Source: Siphonodentalium dalli (taxonomy: Eukaryota; Mollusca; Scaphopoda; Gadilida; Siphonodentaliidae). Taken from it: DNA of 64,000 bases. Under the pieces are notes generated by a model that saw only the letters and a list, made by a program, of their open reading frames with translations, had not been told where the DNA came from and made no database searches. Below are positions 1 through 11,497 of this stretch, piece by piece. The stretch spans positions 154,199,577 to 154,263,576 of the forward strand of contig CP136065.1 in the NCBI GenBank assembly GCA_032622095.1, written 5' to 3'. Positions within the stretch are counted from its first letter, which is position 1; every line of letters begins with the position of its first letter. The translations under genes and the position numbers were made by a program.

Positions 1-974
1 AGCCTTTAAAAACATGAAAAATTGCGATTGCAATCTTATTCAAAAATGTGTCAGTGATACTTGAATAGATTATTTAGGACGACATAAATCAGGGAGTCTA
101 TGAACAATCTTTTTACAGACATCTATTCAGGAAATATAGGCCATGTGCAACTGAAATCCTTCATTTACCAGAAATAACTAATAAAATATAAAAACGCGAG
201 TAGGCATGCTTTTAAAAAAAAATTTACCTAAGAATAGGGAAATTTACTTTTCATGGCCTTATAAAGGCTAGAGTGAAATGCTCCAATGAAGCTCCTAATT
301 ATGCCATCAAATATGCTATCATACAGCCACTAGTGTGCATAGGCAGATATCTAGAGTACTTACAGTGCATCAAAATATTTGTGTGAAACTTAAGGAAGGG
401 AGAAATATTAGATCTAAGATTTTGCTTAATTCATTATTCAAAATAGTTTTAGCTGGTAACTTTGAATAGTGACAGTGAACATGAGACAAGATAATTTTGA
501 GCTGACGAGGCATTTTGTTATGTGACGAATTGCAGCAAGAACATAAAAATAAGATATTTTTAATCAGCTGCTATTTGGAAACTTTCAATGACGCTTTAAA
601 CCTATCAGTACCAAGTTTTTGCCTATATAAACTTTACCATGCAGCTGAATTTTTCAGGCTATTTGCTCGTGGCTCATTTTTTAAATATACATTAACATTC
701 TGAAAACACAACAGTTATTAAAGGAAAAGGTGGGAAACTTCAGAAATATGCCCTTTTATCAAACGAGATAGCAATCTGCCTAAAAAAAAAAATTATCGAG
801 GTCTGTGCAGGCTTGGAAATTTGATATCCTCCAGTTAATATTATTTTACCATGTTGTGATCCGATTACAGCACAAGAATATATTTTCATGCATCCTCAGC
901 TATTTTAGTCAAAAACAGAATGGACCTCTATTGCCGTTATGGTCACAAAAAGAAGAACTGAACCTAAATACAAC
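1..974. other. AT-rich sequence without recognised feature
   Basis: This stretch is AT-rich with only short ORFs that show no recognisable domain. I see no terminal inverted repeats or tandem arrays in it. It ends where a CAGT-type hairpin MITE begins. Confidence 0.5.
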
Positions 975-1040
975 TACAGTAATGCTCTAAGTAATTGACG
1001 CCTTAACCACAGCAGAATTATGTGTAACTATTCAGGATTA

Positions 1041-2030
1041 AAGCTGCTTTCACATACATGGGCTTAACGCATGCATTTTACGCATTCGTACCCGCATCTG
1101 TACGCGCTTCGTTTCGGTCTCCAATGTTATCACTGGGGCTTTCACATACCATCCGCAAAACGCACGCGCGTGCGTGCGCCCATAACTTTTCGCTCCGAGA
1201 CCGAAAACCTATCCGCTAAGCGCACAAGCGGACAGGGGTATTCGGTGCGATGTCGTAATCATGGGAGATACCGCAGATATTTTGTGGTGTTTACGAATGA
1301 GAATGCTATTATATGTGGGGGCGTGGGATAGCTGGCACCATGTTATCTATTCTTGGGTCAAATTAAACAAGAATTAAATATTTGTGATGGCAGGTATAGG
1401 TCAAAATATACATTAAATGACATAGAATGCCATGGTTTTGTGGGAAGTTAGCATTTTTGCTGGCAGTCTCGCATATAGGAGCATAGGTATACCAGGTATA
1501 CCATGCCTAAAAAGAATAGGTACGACGCTTGTTTTGACGAGAAACTTATAGATTCAGTACGGAAATATGAACACCTCTTCAATCCTAAAAATATTGGATG
1601 CCACGATGCACAGATGTCCCAAAATTCATGGGAAACTATTATAAACAACATGAAGAACTCGGGACATGGAGAATATGAAGGCAATTAAGCTCTCAGTTCA
1701 TGCATGATGGCAGGGTGACACAGTGTGTATAGTATTTGTTGTTTATTTTGGGGAGGGTATAGTTCATCAGTTGTTTTAACTGACGCTAAATTCAAGTCAA
1801 CATCAATATAGATTCAATATTCACTATACCATAATTCAGCATTCGGTATGTCGGTATTTCTGTTAAATATATCAATATCATTGGATATATTACCAAATTA
1901 TATTGCTAAACGTCCTCGTCGCCGGGGGAATCCATGACGAAAGGACAATATGTAAACACAAATAATTCTTCACGCATCCGCTAACAGATGCGTGCGCGCA
2001 GAGGTAAACGGAGGTATGTGAAAGCAGCTT
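1041..2030. mobile_element. PIF/Harbinger-type transposon, degenerate, nested in a MITE
   Basis: The element has matching inverted ends, AAGCTGCTTTCACATAC on the left and GTATGTGAAAGCAGCTT on the right. It sits exactly where an otherwise continuous hairpin MITE is broken. The flanking bases allow a TTA or TA target duplication, because the A/T ends make the boundary ambiguous by one base. The subterminal DNA is CpG-rich with repeated GCATCCGC/GCGTGCG words. It encodes a truncated MADF-type domain at 1503-1688, which is the typical accessory DNA-binding protein of PIF/Harbinger elements. No DDE nuclease is visible, so it looks internally deleted. Confidence 0.6.
1503..1688 (+). pseudogene. Truncated MADF-domain protein of a Harbinger element
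   Basis: The 61-residue ORF begins with a basic start (MPKKNR) and then FDEKLIDSVRKYEHLFNP, an aspartate/glutamine-rich loop, and NSWETI at residues 41-46. This is the first half of a MADF (Myb/SANT-like) fold: an LI..V+.Y..L+.P helix, then the W of the second helix. The third helix and the rest of the roughly 80-residue domain are missing, since a stop follows at 1686-1688. MADF proteins are commonly the second protein of PIF/Harbinger transposons, where they help DNA binding and nuclear import of the nuclease. The host element ends are at 1041 and 2030. It could be an exon of a longer spliced gene, but no good donor is seen at its end. Confidence 0.5.
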
Positions 2031-2458
2031 TAGTCAGAAATATGGCTTGTTGCCATTCATCGGAAAGCTCTCAGTGAGAGCTTTCCGATAAATGGCAACA
2101 AGCCATATTTCTGACTAAATCCTGAAAGTTACCCATAATTCAGCTGTGGTTAAGGAGTCGATTACTTAGAGCATTACTGTATTTATAGGCAGCCTTCTAC
2201 AATATTCAATGGGGGACTCAGTCAATACCACTGAACAATTTAACATCAGATACTTTAGATTGGGTGTAAATTCCAAGGATGCCCATTGCGAAATATTCTC
2301 TATGGTGACTACACATTGTTTTACCCAAGGGTGGGCATGCAGGGAGAAAGAGGGGAACTTCTCCCAGAATATCCCCAGCCGAGTCCTCATATCCGGTCTT
2401 CGATATCTGTCTTCAGTATGTCCTCAGAGTTATACAATGTCGGCCAATTTGGCAGATA

Positions 2459-2576
2459 CAGTAATGCCCTAAGTAATCGACTCCTTAAACACAGCAGAAT
2501 TATGGGTAACTTTTCAGGATTTAGTCGGAAATATGGCTTGTTGCCATTCATCGGAAAGCTCTCCCCGAGAGTTTTT
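2459..2576. mobile_element. CAGT hairpin MITE, left half
   Basis: TA precedes CAGTAATGCCCTAAGTAATC, and the sequence follows the family core to the centre of the hairpin (CGGAAAGCTCTC). The right arm is absent, so this is a half element lying about 280 bases after the split copy. Confidence 0.65.
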
Positions 2577-2579
2577 CGT

Positions 2580-4271
2580 ATCTGGCCATTTTTGTCTTAA
2601 CTCTTTAGGTCATTAGCCATTTGTTAAAACTACCTATCTATGCTATGCTATGCTATCTCCCCGCCTCTAAATAATTACCACCGACGGTATTTGCCTGAGC
2701 GATAAGCCTAATATGCCATACTATTTCCCCAGCACTATTCAGGTTATGGCAGTAGAGCATTTTCTCCATGCCTCTATGTTGACATAGTATATGATGTCTG
2801 TTCATGTGACAGTGACACCGGTATATAATGATTGTGTCTATGTCTACAAGTCGTATTTCGAGACAAACATCGCAATAAAATTGTTGACCACTTGCTGTTT
2901 AGATAATTTTGCAGCCGTGTTCAATGACAAATATTTTGAGATTATACAATTGAAGATGTGGCCAAACATGGACCTCCTAGAGCTAACACAGCATACTGAC
3001 AGTGATATCAACAGGGACCAGCCTAGAGGTTTCAAATGGGAGCCATTTGATTATTAGGGAGAAGTGGAAAGTTATCAGGAATAATTCATAATGACTGGAG
3101 TTCATACCCAACATCATCTGTCTATGATCCAATAAGTATTATGCAACACAAGAGCCCATTTATAAAACCGTTATAGTGAGTAAGAACACCACTATAATCA
3201 GTAAATATACTTTAATTGAGCTGTTGGGACATATGCATACTGGTAAATGAGAGAGAAGTCACTTTTCACTGGAGAAAAAAAGTTAGAACTGGACAACACA
3301 GATATAATTAATTTACTGCATTTAAATGACCTGCTATAATTTATGTATGCTATTTATGTATTTGTTGGACACTTTGGTTTACTTTTACTCCAGACATAAT
3401 ATATAATTGCAACAAACTCTTCATATGACCAAAGTTACAATGTATTTGCCTGACAGCTGCCCGACCAAAGCGCTACCTGGACACCCCCCCCCCCTACTGT
3501 GAGAAAAATAGGGATGTGGCACATTTTAGGAAGAAGATATCTCCCAAGTCACCATCTAGACTTGTCCCTGGATACAGACAGTGCCACTTTTATTATTACT
3601 AGATAGACAAATAACGAGTCTACCGGTACATACCTGGCATGCAGCCACCCAGAACACATGAATGAATTCATTAGTGGTCATGTTAAGGTGCACTGGGGTA
3701 CCTATATGGAAATCTGGCAAGTTGCTTGCTGTGGCTACTGGGGATGATTGTCACATATTATTGTGAGGCTGATAAAATAATTCAAATTCTGAAGCAAGTT
3801 GTGTTCTGTATTTATTCCACACCCCTGTATCAGGTCAGCCCAATCATTGACTGTGACTTTCGTTGACAATATAATTCCATAGTGGTGATTTAAATCTGAT
3901 AAAAGGCATGAAACATTTTGGAATAAATACAAACAAATTGATGACATATTTTATACCCTAACTCGCTCTTGGCGATGTCAATATTAATTTGTTCCAGCTA
4001 CTGTATTCAATGTGTGGGAGGTGGTTATATGTAATTATTCGATGATACATATGCTTTGTGCAAAAGGGTGTAGAATAAGACTCTATACTATATAGATGAT
4101 AGATCATATTTTATGAATCACCTGAGTTTGATCATGTCCTCCACGCCTTGCTCAGCATCTTCCCGTTGTCCTGTTTCGTCCATCATTTTTGCTGGAGGCA
4201 GTCTATTTCATTTCTAAAACCAAAAGAAAAAAATTTTTGGTTTCACAGAAGCTAAATGAATGTCTTAATCT
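2580..4271. repeat. Low-copy dispersed repeats, no gene
   Basis: About 3060-3560 is similar to 19300-19830: shared words include CCAATAAGTATTATGCAACA, AGAGAGAAGTCACTT and CACATTTTAG. About 3785-3960 is similar to 25905-26100, sharing CAAGTTGTGTTCTGTATTTA followed by TTCCACACC. There is a short C-run near 3482. No coding signal is recognised. ORFs of 88 and 70 residues have no known motif. Confidence 0.45.
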
Positions 4272-4601
4272 TTAACCCTTTCTATACTAAAGCTTCATTG
4301 ATGAGTAGTTACCATAGAAATGTTCAGATAATAAGTTAACAAACCATTCCCTCAATAAATACAGTAATGCCATAAATAATCGAATCCTTAACCACAGCAG
4401 AATTATGGGTAACTTTTTAGGATTTAGTCGGAAATATGGCTCGTTGCCATTCATCGGAAAGCTCTCACGGGCTCCTCCTGCATTTTTATTTGTCTGTCAT
4501 CTGCTACGATCACCTTACCATCCCTCCAAATGAATAATAGACCATTCCAATGTATACTCTTATAACTGGGTGGGAGAATCCATTACTGTAGAAAGGGTTA
4601 A
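4272..4601. mobile_element. TTAA MITE (CCCTTTCTATACTAA type) with nested MITE
   Basis: The element is bounded by TTAACCCTTTCTATACTAA and ...TACTGTAGAAAGGGTTAA. TTAA duplications with CCC termini are the hallmark of piggyBac-mobilised elements, and the assignment rests on the ends only. A left-half CAGT hairpin MITE (4362-4468) is inserted inside. The same family recurs, most intact at 37093-37355. Confidence 0.6.
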
Positions 4602-4810
4602 ACAAGAGCAGTTACGTCCCAATTGGACAAATTTATTGTTAATCGGCAAAACAAGCAAGTTACCAATTCCGCAAAACAATAGAAACTATTGATTCGAAGG
4701 TGACCTTACAAAGCTGCTGCACCTTCCACAATTATACTGATGGTGATTACTTTATTGTTTCTGATTACTTTATTGTTTCTGATATAAATCCACCAGAGGG
4801 AGAAGAATTA

Positions 4811-5020
4811 TTAACGATTCCATGACGGGAGCTGCGCTGGTGCAGCATTAAAGATCATGTGCAAGTGCATTCTCTTATATATATGACAGAATGCACTGGC
4901 TTACAAGGTCAAGGTAAATATTGTTAGGCCAATGTATTCTCTTATATATTCGAGGCTCCTAAGGCATATATAAGAGAATACATTGGCACAGGGTTTTCAC
5001 AAAATTTCAGAAAGCTCCAG
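4811..5020. mobile_element. TTAA double-hairpin MITE
   Basis: It starts TTAACGATTCCATGACGGGAGCT and contains the family's two palindromes built on GCATTCTCTTATATAT and its complement. These are separated by the linker CAAGGTCAAGGTAAATATTG. The far end (TTTCAGAAAGCTCC) lacks the last bases, so the second TTAA is lost. It is reversed relative to the copy at 7818-8080. Confidence 0.6.
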
Positions 5021-5751
5021 AATATCTGCTGAGATTGATTCATTGTCCGTTGATCGATGCACACATTTTAATATCTTATTAGTTTTAATAATCAAGTTTA
5101 TAGTTTATTGATTCCGCAATAAAAAGACAAAGTATGAAAGGGTCCTCTGATATCTCACATGCTCAGTTGGTATGGTGCAAAGTACATTTAATAGGCAATG
5201 ATAAAGCTGTCCAGTCATGGTGAAGCGATGGTTCAGTAGTTGATAGGCACCTATTTGGTACCCACACAAATTGAAGGTAACCAAGCTGGATCATGTATCT
5301 GGGGAAGTTGGGCAGTTTCTTACAGGGGTCTGTGGTTTCTATGTGCATTGAAGTAATTTTCCATTCAAACAAACCCTCTGCGCTGTCTTTCTTCGACAAT
5401 ACAACTGACACATTTTTTTAGTTTGTATTTTAATACATCAACATGGACAACTACCGCATGTATTTCAATTACATGTGTTTAATCACAAATTTGATCTCTT
5501 TGAAATGTATCTAAAACCATTTGGCATAGAACCATGGAAAATAAAATTTAAATGTTTTTAAAATGGAATTACTGCCTGCACACCCTTGATTCTTTTGGCA
5601 CTGTATGGGAAACACAGCTTTATTTTAGCCTTACTATATTAAAAATCGGTCATTTTTCATACCATGTGATTCATCAGATGGAAGGCTAAAAGTGTGAAGA
5701 GATAGAGATAAAGGCCCTTGACATAATCTTGGGCCTCTAAAAAGCAATTGG
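5021..5751. other. No recognised feature
   Basis: I see AT-rich single-copy-looking sequence between two MITE clusters. A short 82-residue minus-strand ORF (5163-5411) has no recognisable motif. Confidence 0.4.
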
Positions 5752-7376
5752 GCTCAAGCCTGCAAATAGTGTGTCTGTCATTTGCAGAATGAGGTCCCCA
5801 GAGGGTGAAATTAGTGAAGCTATCCCGCACAGTGGGCTAGCATCACCAAATTCACCCTCTGGAGACCTCATTCTGCTTAGGCCTCATCTTCTGGGAAGTA
5901 TCTATAGTCTCAAATTAAAATTGTTTTTAGTTATATTTTCCCTTCTGGGAAGTTTCTATATTCCCTAATAGGGCCCGACGAATCGGCAATTTCAACATCG
6001 AATCGAATCTCGAATCGAATCACGATAATGATTCGAAATCGAATCGAATCTCGAATCGAATCTTTTTCGAACACTTTAGTAGATTGGCGGTTCCGATCAG
6101 TGGGGGTATGGGCAAAAATGAGGGCAATTGTCCAATGATTTTATAACGTCAGTGAGATAACTCAGATTACAAAGGAGGTTCATTAAACTTAATTTCTATG
6201 ACATGATATGAACAATATTTAATCAGGGTTTAAACAGTTTAATATATGAGAATGGCACGCCATCATTTCATATTTTGTGACACTGCTACTATGCGTGAAG
6301 TTCATGAAAGTAAGCAGTTTGGAACTTTGGAGTCAATGGAGTCTGATTCGAGTCATTGCAAACGGAAACTCTTCTGCGCATGTACGCTTCACCCTGTCGC
6401 GCACAGCAGGCATGTGCGATATCAAAATAGCACATCGTGACTTGGCAAACGGGATTACAGGAACTATGTATAGTATCCCAACTTGGGCCTGTCCATCGGA
6501 TCAATTGAGTTGTCATGAAAGCTATTGAAATGGTCATCTGTATTTCATTTCCCGGATAACATATTCTGTATAAAGATGTTGATCGGATTTAGACACAACA
6601 ATTTGGAGCCCATAATGTTTATTTAATATATTTATATCGTGTTAAGTTTTAAAATTAAAAACAAATATATTATTTGATTGAGCTGAGTAACGCAATATAG
6701 GCTTTTCTGGTATAAGAATATCAAATACCGATATACAAATATGTCCCACAAGAAATTCACTCGCTTCTGCAGCTGGGGCCGGGCAAAATCGCGACAATGC
6801 TGGTTTTATGTGGTGGAGGAAACCCGTGTGCGCTGCGATTATGGTACAACCGTGATGAACACGTGAACCACCACAGACATACCAGCAGGTAACCCACCGA
6901 CCTGCCACGAATAACCCGCGCTGGGACTGGGAGGCCAATATATCGATGAGCAGTGGGCTATTGGACAACTTACCCTGTACACATTGGACCACGGAGGTCC
7001 CACTTGGTCGCAGAAGTAGCCTCAGGTTAAGTATTGGGGATATAATGAATGTTTTGTATATATAATGCAGTCTACTCCCGGCGATGGGGGACTTGTATAC
7101 AACGATTCAAAATATCCAGAATCACACGGCCGCTTTCGAAACAAATCAAATCGGAACGTAAGATTCGAAATCGAATCGAATCTCGAAGCTTCGTCGGGCC
7201 CTATTCCCTAATTTGCAGAAGATAAAATGCATAATCGAGGTCCCGAATGGGTGAACATCACCAACTTCAACTGGGGAACTTCAATCTGATCCTAGGTCTC
7301 ACGTAGCCCGCTGTGCGGGATAGCATCACTAAATTCACCCACTGGGCACCTCATTCTGAAAATGACAGACACATTA
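5752..7376. mobile_element. TGCAGAATGAGG foldback element split by a hAT transposon
   Basis: The outer parts (about 5752-5968 and 7204-7376) together resemble the uninterrupted copy at 16137-16440. Each end carries a palindrome made of TGCAGAATGAGGTCC, GTGAATTTAGTGATGCTA, a short CCCGCA/GCGGG loop, and the complements. The outermost bases are TGTGTCTGTCATTTGCAG on the left and its complement on the right. No protein is encoded, and the superfamily is unknown to me. The middle is occupied by the insertion at 5969-7203. Confidence 0.6.
5969..7203. mobile_element. hAT-type transposon, 1235 bp, with 8-bp TSD
   Basis: The termini are TAGGGCCCGACGAA and its exact complement. TTCCCTAA is duplicated directly outside both ends (5961-5968 and 7204-7211), giving the 8-bp target duplication of hAT elements. 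Subterminal DNA is rich in TCGAATCGAATC-type repeats. A 116-residue minus-strand ORF (6642-6992) might be a decayed transposase C-terminus, but I cannot align it convincingly, so the element is best called non-autonomous. It lies inside a foldback element whose intact copy shows the empty site. Confidence 0.8.
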
Positions 7377-7569
7377 TTCGCAGACTTGATTGGGCTGTTA
7401 GTAAGATCAATTGGGTCATATATACACACTACAATACCTAAACAAAATCATGTTAATACTATATTCAAAATTGGTCAGTTTATCTACCATGTGTTTACCA
7501 GATGGAAAGCTGAAAGTATGAACTACATGACCAATGTATGCGCATCTCAATGACCTGACACCAAAAGAT

Positions 7570-7788
7570 TTAACCCTTTCAGTGCCAAGTCCGATTTTTG
7601 TATCAACCCATATTTCCTTGATAATTTTTCAAATTTATTGATTATAATAATGTGATACATTGATGGAAAGACCTCTTAGAGCTCTTTCAATCAATGTATC
7701 ACATTATTATAATCAATAAATTTGAAAAATTATCAAGGAAATATGGGTTGATACAAAAATCGGACTTAATTGGCACTGAAAGGGTTAA
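7570..7788. mobile_element. TTAA-bounded near-perfect palindrome MITE
   Basis: About 105-base arms run from TTAACCCTTTCAGTGCCAAG to ...TTGGCACTGAAAGGGTTAA and meet near 7679 at CCTCTTAGAGCTCTTTC. The right arm has a 4-base AATT insertion relative to the left. Ends and TTAA flanks are shared with elements at 13858-14087 and 16529-16784. A transcript would fold into one long hairpin. Confidence 0.75.
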
Positions 7789-7817
7789 AGACCTAGCTTT
7801 GACATCATCTTGAGCAT

Positions 7818-8080
7818 TTAACCCTTCCATGACTGGAACTTCCTGAAAGTTTGCGAAAATCCTGTGCCAATGCATTCTCTTATATATGCGAGTCTCCCAT
7901 AGGAAGCTTCACATATATGAGAGAATACATTGCCCTAACAAGATTTACCTTGACCTTGTAAGCCAGAGCATTCTCTTATATATGTGAGTCTTCCTAATGG
8001 AGACTTGCATATATAAGAGAATGCACTGGCACAGGATATTTAATGCTGCTATAGCATAGCTCCCTCCATGAAAGGGTTAA
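7818..8080. mobile_element. TTAA double-hairpin MITE, complete
   Basis: The element runs from TTAACCCTTCCATGACTGG to CTCCATGAAAGGGTTAA, with TTAA at both edges. It contains two palindromes of about 69 bases (7866-7934 and 7962-8030), each made of GCATTCTCTTATATATG and its complement. A conserved linker (ATTTACCTTGACCTTGTAAG) separates them. CCC-starting ends with TTAA point to the piggyBac superfamily; no transposase is present. Confidence 0.75.
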
Positions 8081-8181
8081 ATTATTGAGAGTCATTTCTG
8101 TTAGGCCATTATTCCTTGGCTGTTATATTTCAGTACGGACAAGAAATGACATGCTGTGTGCTATACGTCCATACTGAGTAC

Positions 8182-9922
8182 TAGTGATGCGGACCGGACC
8201 GCATTTTCTTCTGCTGTGGCAAATTTTCATGCTCAATATCACCATATCACCATATCATCGCGGTCCAGTCCGGACTGGGTGTCACTGGACCGGAACGGAT
8301 CGCTTTTTGCCGCCAGTCCGGTACTCTCCGGTCCGGTCCACTATTTTACTTCAGTTATAATAGACTATCGCGAATATTATTTCGTATTTGCCGTCATATC
8401 AAAAAAAAATAATTATCAATTAGCAACGATGTATTGACGCATTCAAGTGGTTAATATCTATTAAACGTTTGCTCATAGGTTGATAGAGGATCTAGTAGAA
8501 TTGGGCTAAGATGGTAGATTCTGGGTTGTCTGCAGTTTATCATACACTATGAATTACGGAACATTTTTAATTAACTTTTGAACACGGGAAAGATAATCAT
8601 AATTAATCATTGAACAATATTGCAGTTCGTGTGTTTATTTGTCCAAATTCTTGGCAAGAAACACTAACGTGTCAACCCTAGAAGGATTGAGACATGTTCC
8701 TTTCCTGCGTCAAGTTTTAAGATATAATTAAATACCGCCGAGTCATGAGTCAGAAAGTTTGGACAAAGTATCGCTCGTGACTTTACACCGCTACCAGGTT
8801 GGATTTGGAAGAAGATACTCCATCGCTCTACTATAGCCCAAAATACAACCGTTGCGTCATTGGTTACAATAAAAGACAATGGAGACTTAAATTGGGAGCG
8901 ACCGATAAAGGCTGCTTTCAATCAGCGGTCCGCTAAAGTATTTAACTCAGTTGGATTGTAATTTGAAACCGTCTTTTGAGGTGATAAAATTGCGGTTGCG
9001 ATATATTGAATTTTTATTTTACACACGGTTTCAATACGGTTTTTCTTTTCCAAACCGACTATAGTCAATATATTGAAATATCGCCCAGCCCTATTTGATG
9101 TCGCAAAATGTTAAGCATTCTGAAAACATTTTCAAAATATAAAAATTGCTTGTTTCGTTCTAAATTGTTTTTAATAACTACTATCCTACATTGGCCAACA
9201 CTTTGTAGCACCATATCAATGCGACAAACATGCAACTGAATGAGTATGAAACTATTTGTCATAAACAGTGTAACATGGCATCAACTAATCAATTTGGATG
9301 GATATCGAATCGAGTATTCTATTGTTTTTCACAGTTATAATTATCGAAGAAACATGCAAACCACATTACATAGTACATATACAAGAGTCACATTAATCCA
9401 ATAGTAGTTGTACTTAGGTATATATATCTTTAATTATAACAATAATACAGAGAAGACAATAGATAATAATAGTATAGTTATTTCGTTTAAATTTCAAGTT
9501 AATGAAAATAAGTATGATACGAATCATACATACGAATAGTTGAGTGCCATGTTAGATTGGTTATAACACATTCTGACCCTAGCTATATATCTGTCCAATA
9601 CATTTAATTAGTGCATGTTCGCATTACTAGAAATACTATTATCGTGCATCGTTCCCATTATATCCCACCATAGACAGACAATGATGCATACAATATGGAC
9701 TCATTGCAATGCACTGAACTCAGTAACCTTATAGGTTGTACTATACAGAGTAAAACTTTGAGAAAACAGAGAATTCATTAACATATAGCCTATTATAGGT
9801 GGACCGGACCGTTTTGGACCGGTCCAGGCATGTGTACCGGACCGAAATGGCCTGGACCGGACCGGACTGGACCGCCTTGGCAGTGGACCGGACCACCCAA
9901 GGTGGTCCGGTCCGCATCACTA
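8182..9922. mobile_element. hAT-type transposon, 1741 bp, GGACCGGACC-rich ends
   Basis: The ends are TAGTGATGCGGACCGGACC and its complement. CTGAGTAC is duplicated outside (8174-8181 and 9923-9930), an 8-bp hAT-type target duplication. Both subterminal 150-200 bases are packed with GGACCGGACC/CCGGTCCGG words in both orientations, likely transposase-binding repeats by analogy with other hAT elements. The interior is AT-rich and has no recognisable transposase. The 85-residue ORF on minus (8664-8921) is unassigned. A GATA-TCGCCCAGCCCTA string near 9078-9093 resembles another hAT end. Confidence 0.8.
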
Positions 9923-10495
9923 CTGAGTACGGACCTACTTCAGGGCAGTAGCAGTCAGTCAGCATTAAAGCAGTTGCTTAGAAAATAGTGCTTCAATATA
10001 AGTGTATCTCGACATTTAGAACCATGTAAAATATTCCAGGTTTTTATGTAATAGTCGCTCTATGCAGTCATTCTTATTTTGTTTGAGACAGTCCTATAAT
10101 ATTGTTCTCACAACAAAATGGCAGTACATGTATATGTCAATATTCAGCACATGACATAATGACATCATTCAGCAGCGAAAAGATTAAGGTGTTTCCACAC
10201 ACGGACTATCAACAGATGTGGAAAGTTTAGATGGACCGATACAGAAAACTGCTTAATTATTAAGCTGGTACACCACTTGAAGGAATCTATGCTATATGAA
10301 GACCACATCATGCATATTATATAACAATAACAATGTCAAAAAAATTACTTTAGTCATATTTTTTAAGGGACAATTTGGGAGGAGTGTTCTCAGCAAGTAT
10401 ACAAATTGGTTGGAAATGAATAACTGCCATAAAAAGTATATGACTGAACTAGTGGTGTACTAGCTTAACAATTAAGTAGATTTCTGTATAGTGTG

Positions 10496-10864
10496 CCAAT
10501 GCATTCTCTTATATATGTAAGTCTCCCATAGGGAGCCTCGCATATATAAGAGAATTAATGCATCGGCCTAAAAATATTTACCTTGCCCTTTTAAGCCAGT
10601 GCATTTTCTTATATATGCGAGGCTTAATTCCTATGGGAGACTTGCATATATAAGAGAATGCACTGGCACATGATCTTTAATGCTGCAGCAGTGTAACTCC
10701 TGTCATGAATGCATTAGCCTAAAAATATTTACATTTACCTTTCAAGCCAGTGCATCTTCTTATATATGCGAGGCTCCCTATGGGAGACTTGCATATATAA
10801 GAGAATGCACTGGCACAGGGTATATAATGCTGCAGCAGCGCAACTCCCGTTATGAAAGGGTTAA
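10496..10864. mobile_element. TTAA double-hairpin MITE, expanded to three hairpins
   Basis: Family palindromes occur at about 10496-10565, 10594-10667 and 10745-10812. The third, with its upstream linker, looks like a tandem repeat of the second unit. The right end is CTCCCGTTATGAAAGGGTTAA. The left end lacks TTAACCC, so it is truncated there. Confidence 0.65.
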
Positions 10865-10869
10865 TACAC

Positions 10870-11497
10870 TGCAATTCTCTCCAAAATTTGATCACTTTAC
10901 ATACCATGTGCTATATTATATGCAATGTGTGTCTGCTGTATCTCAGAAAAGTTTCAAGATATCTCAATGCATATCTTCAATGACATAACCTAATAGTTCT
11001 TCTTTTAAGGCAATACATTGGTAAAACATAACATCACAGACACAATCAATGTGAACAACATAAGAATGTCTGAGAAAAACAATAATTTACCTTATACGAA
11101 AATATAATCATTAATCCATGGCCACAGGTGAGTGATCCAGGTGTGAATTGTTGTCCATTTCAATCACGGATGATGAGCTACATTCTCCGAGGTCACAGCA
11201 CAGCTAACACAAGCCGAAACCTAAAACGACAGCGAAATGATAAAAGAAATTATGTTGTATGAATGGGAAGGTTGTATGAGCAAACATAATAGGATAAGGT
11301 TTTCACGTTCAATGAGAAACTCGGTTAGGGTATGGTGTGCATGTTATTTATAATACCCAACTTTTGTAACAAATGAAATGAAGAAAATAGATGGAGATAA
11401 TAGTTAGTACATTCCACTCCATGGTAAACTCAAGATGGCCTGGAGAAGACTTATTCAGTACTGATGGTTATGAAAGACATTCTGTTCAGTATAAATG
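10870..11497. other. No recognised feature
   Basis: I see AT-rich sequence without terminal repeats or coding motifs. Confidence 0.4.

Larger units (their letters stand above)
977..2179. mobile_element. CAGT hairpin MITE split by a nested transposon
   Basis: The left end reads CAGTAATGCTCTAAGTAATT after a TA, and the right end reads the complement ...GCATTACTG followed by TA. Between them are the arms of a palindromic element seen at 13 other places here (shared core TTATGGGTAACTTTTCAGG, ATGGCTTGTTGCCATTCATC). TA target duplications and CAGT termini fit Tc1/mariner/pogo-type MITEs; the superfamily is inferred because no transposase is present. This copy is interrupted within its left arm by the element at 1041-2030. 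Confidence 0.75.

Noticed and set aside
1071-1331. 86-residue ORF
   Set aside because: It covers the CpG-rich subterminal repeats of the Harbinger-type element and has no domain.
6642-6992. 116-residue ORF in the hAT element as a transposase C-terminus
   Set aside because: A few patterns hint at a hAT dimerisation region, but no convincing alignment can be made by eye.
7866-8030. Regularly spaced repeats resembling a CRISPR array
   Set aside because: They are inverted hairpin arms of a eukaryotic MITE with no repeat-spacer structure, and the genome is eukaryotic.
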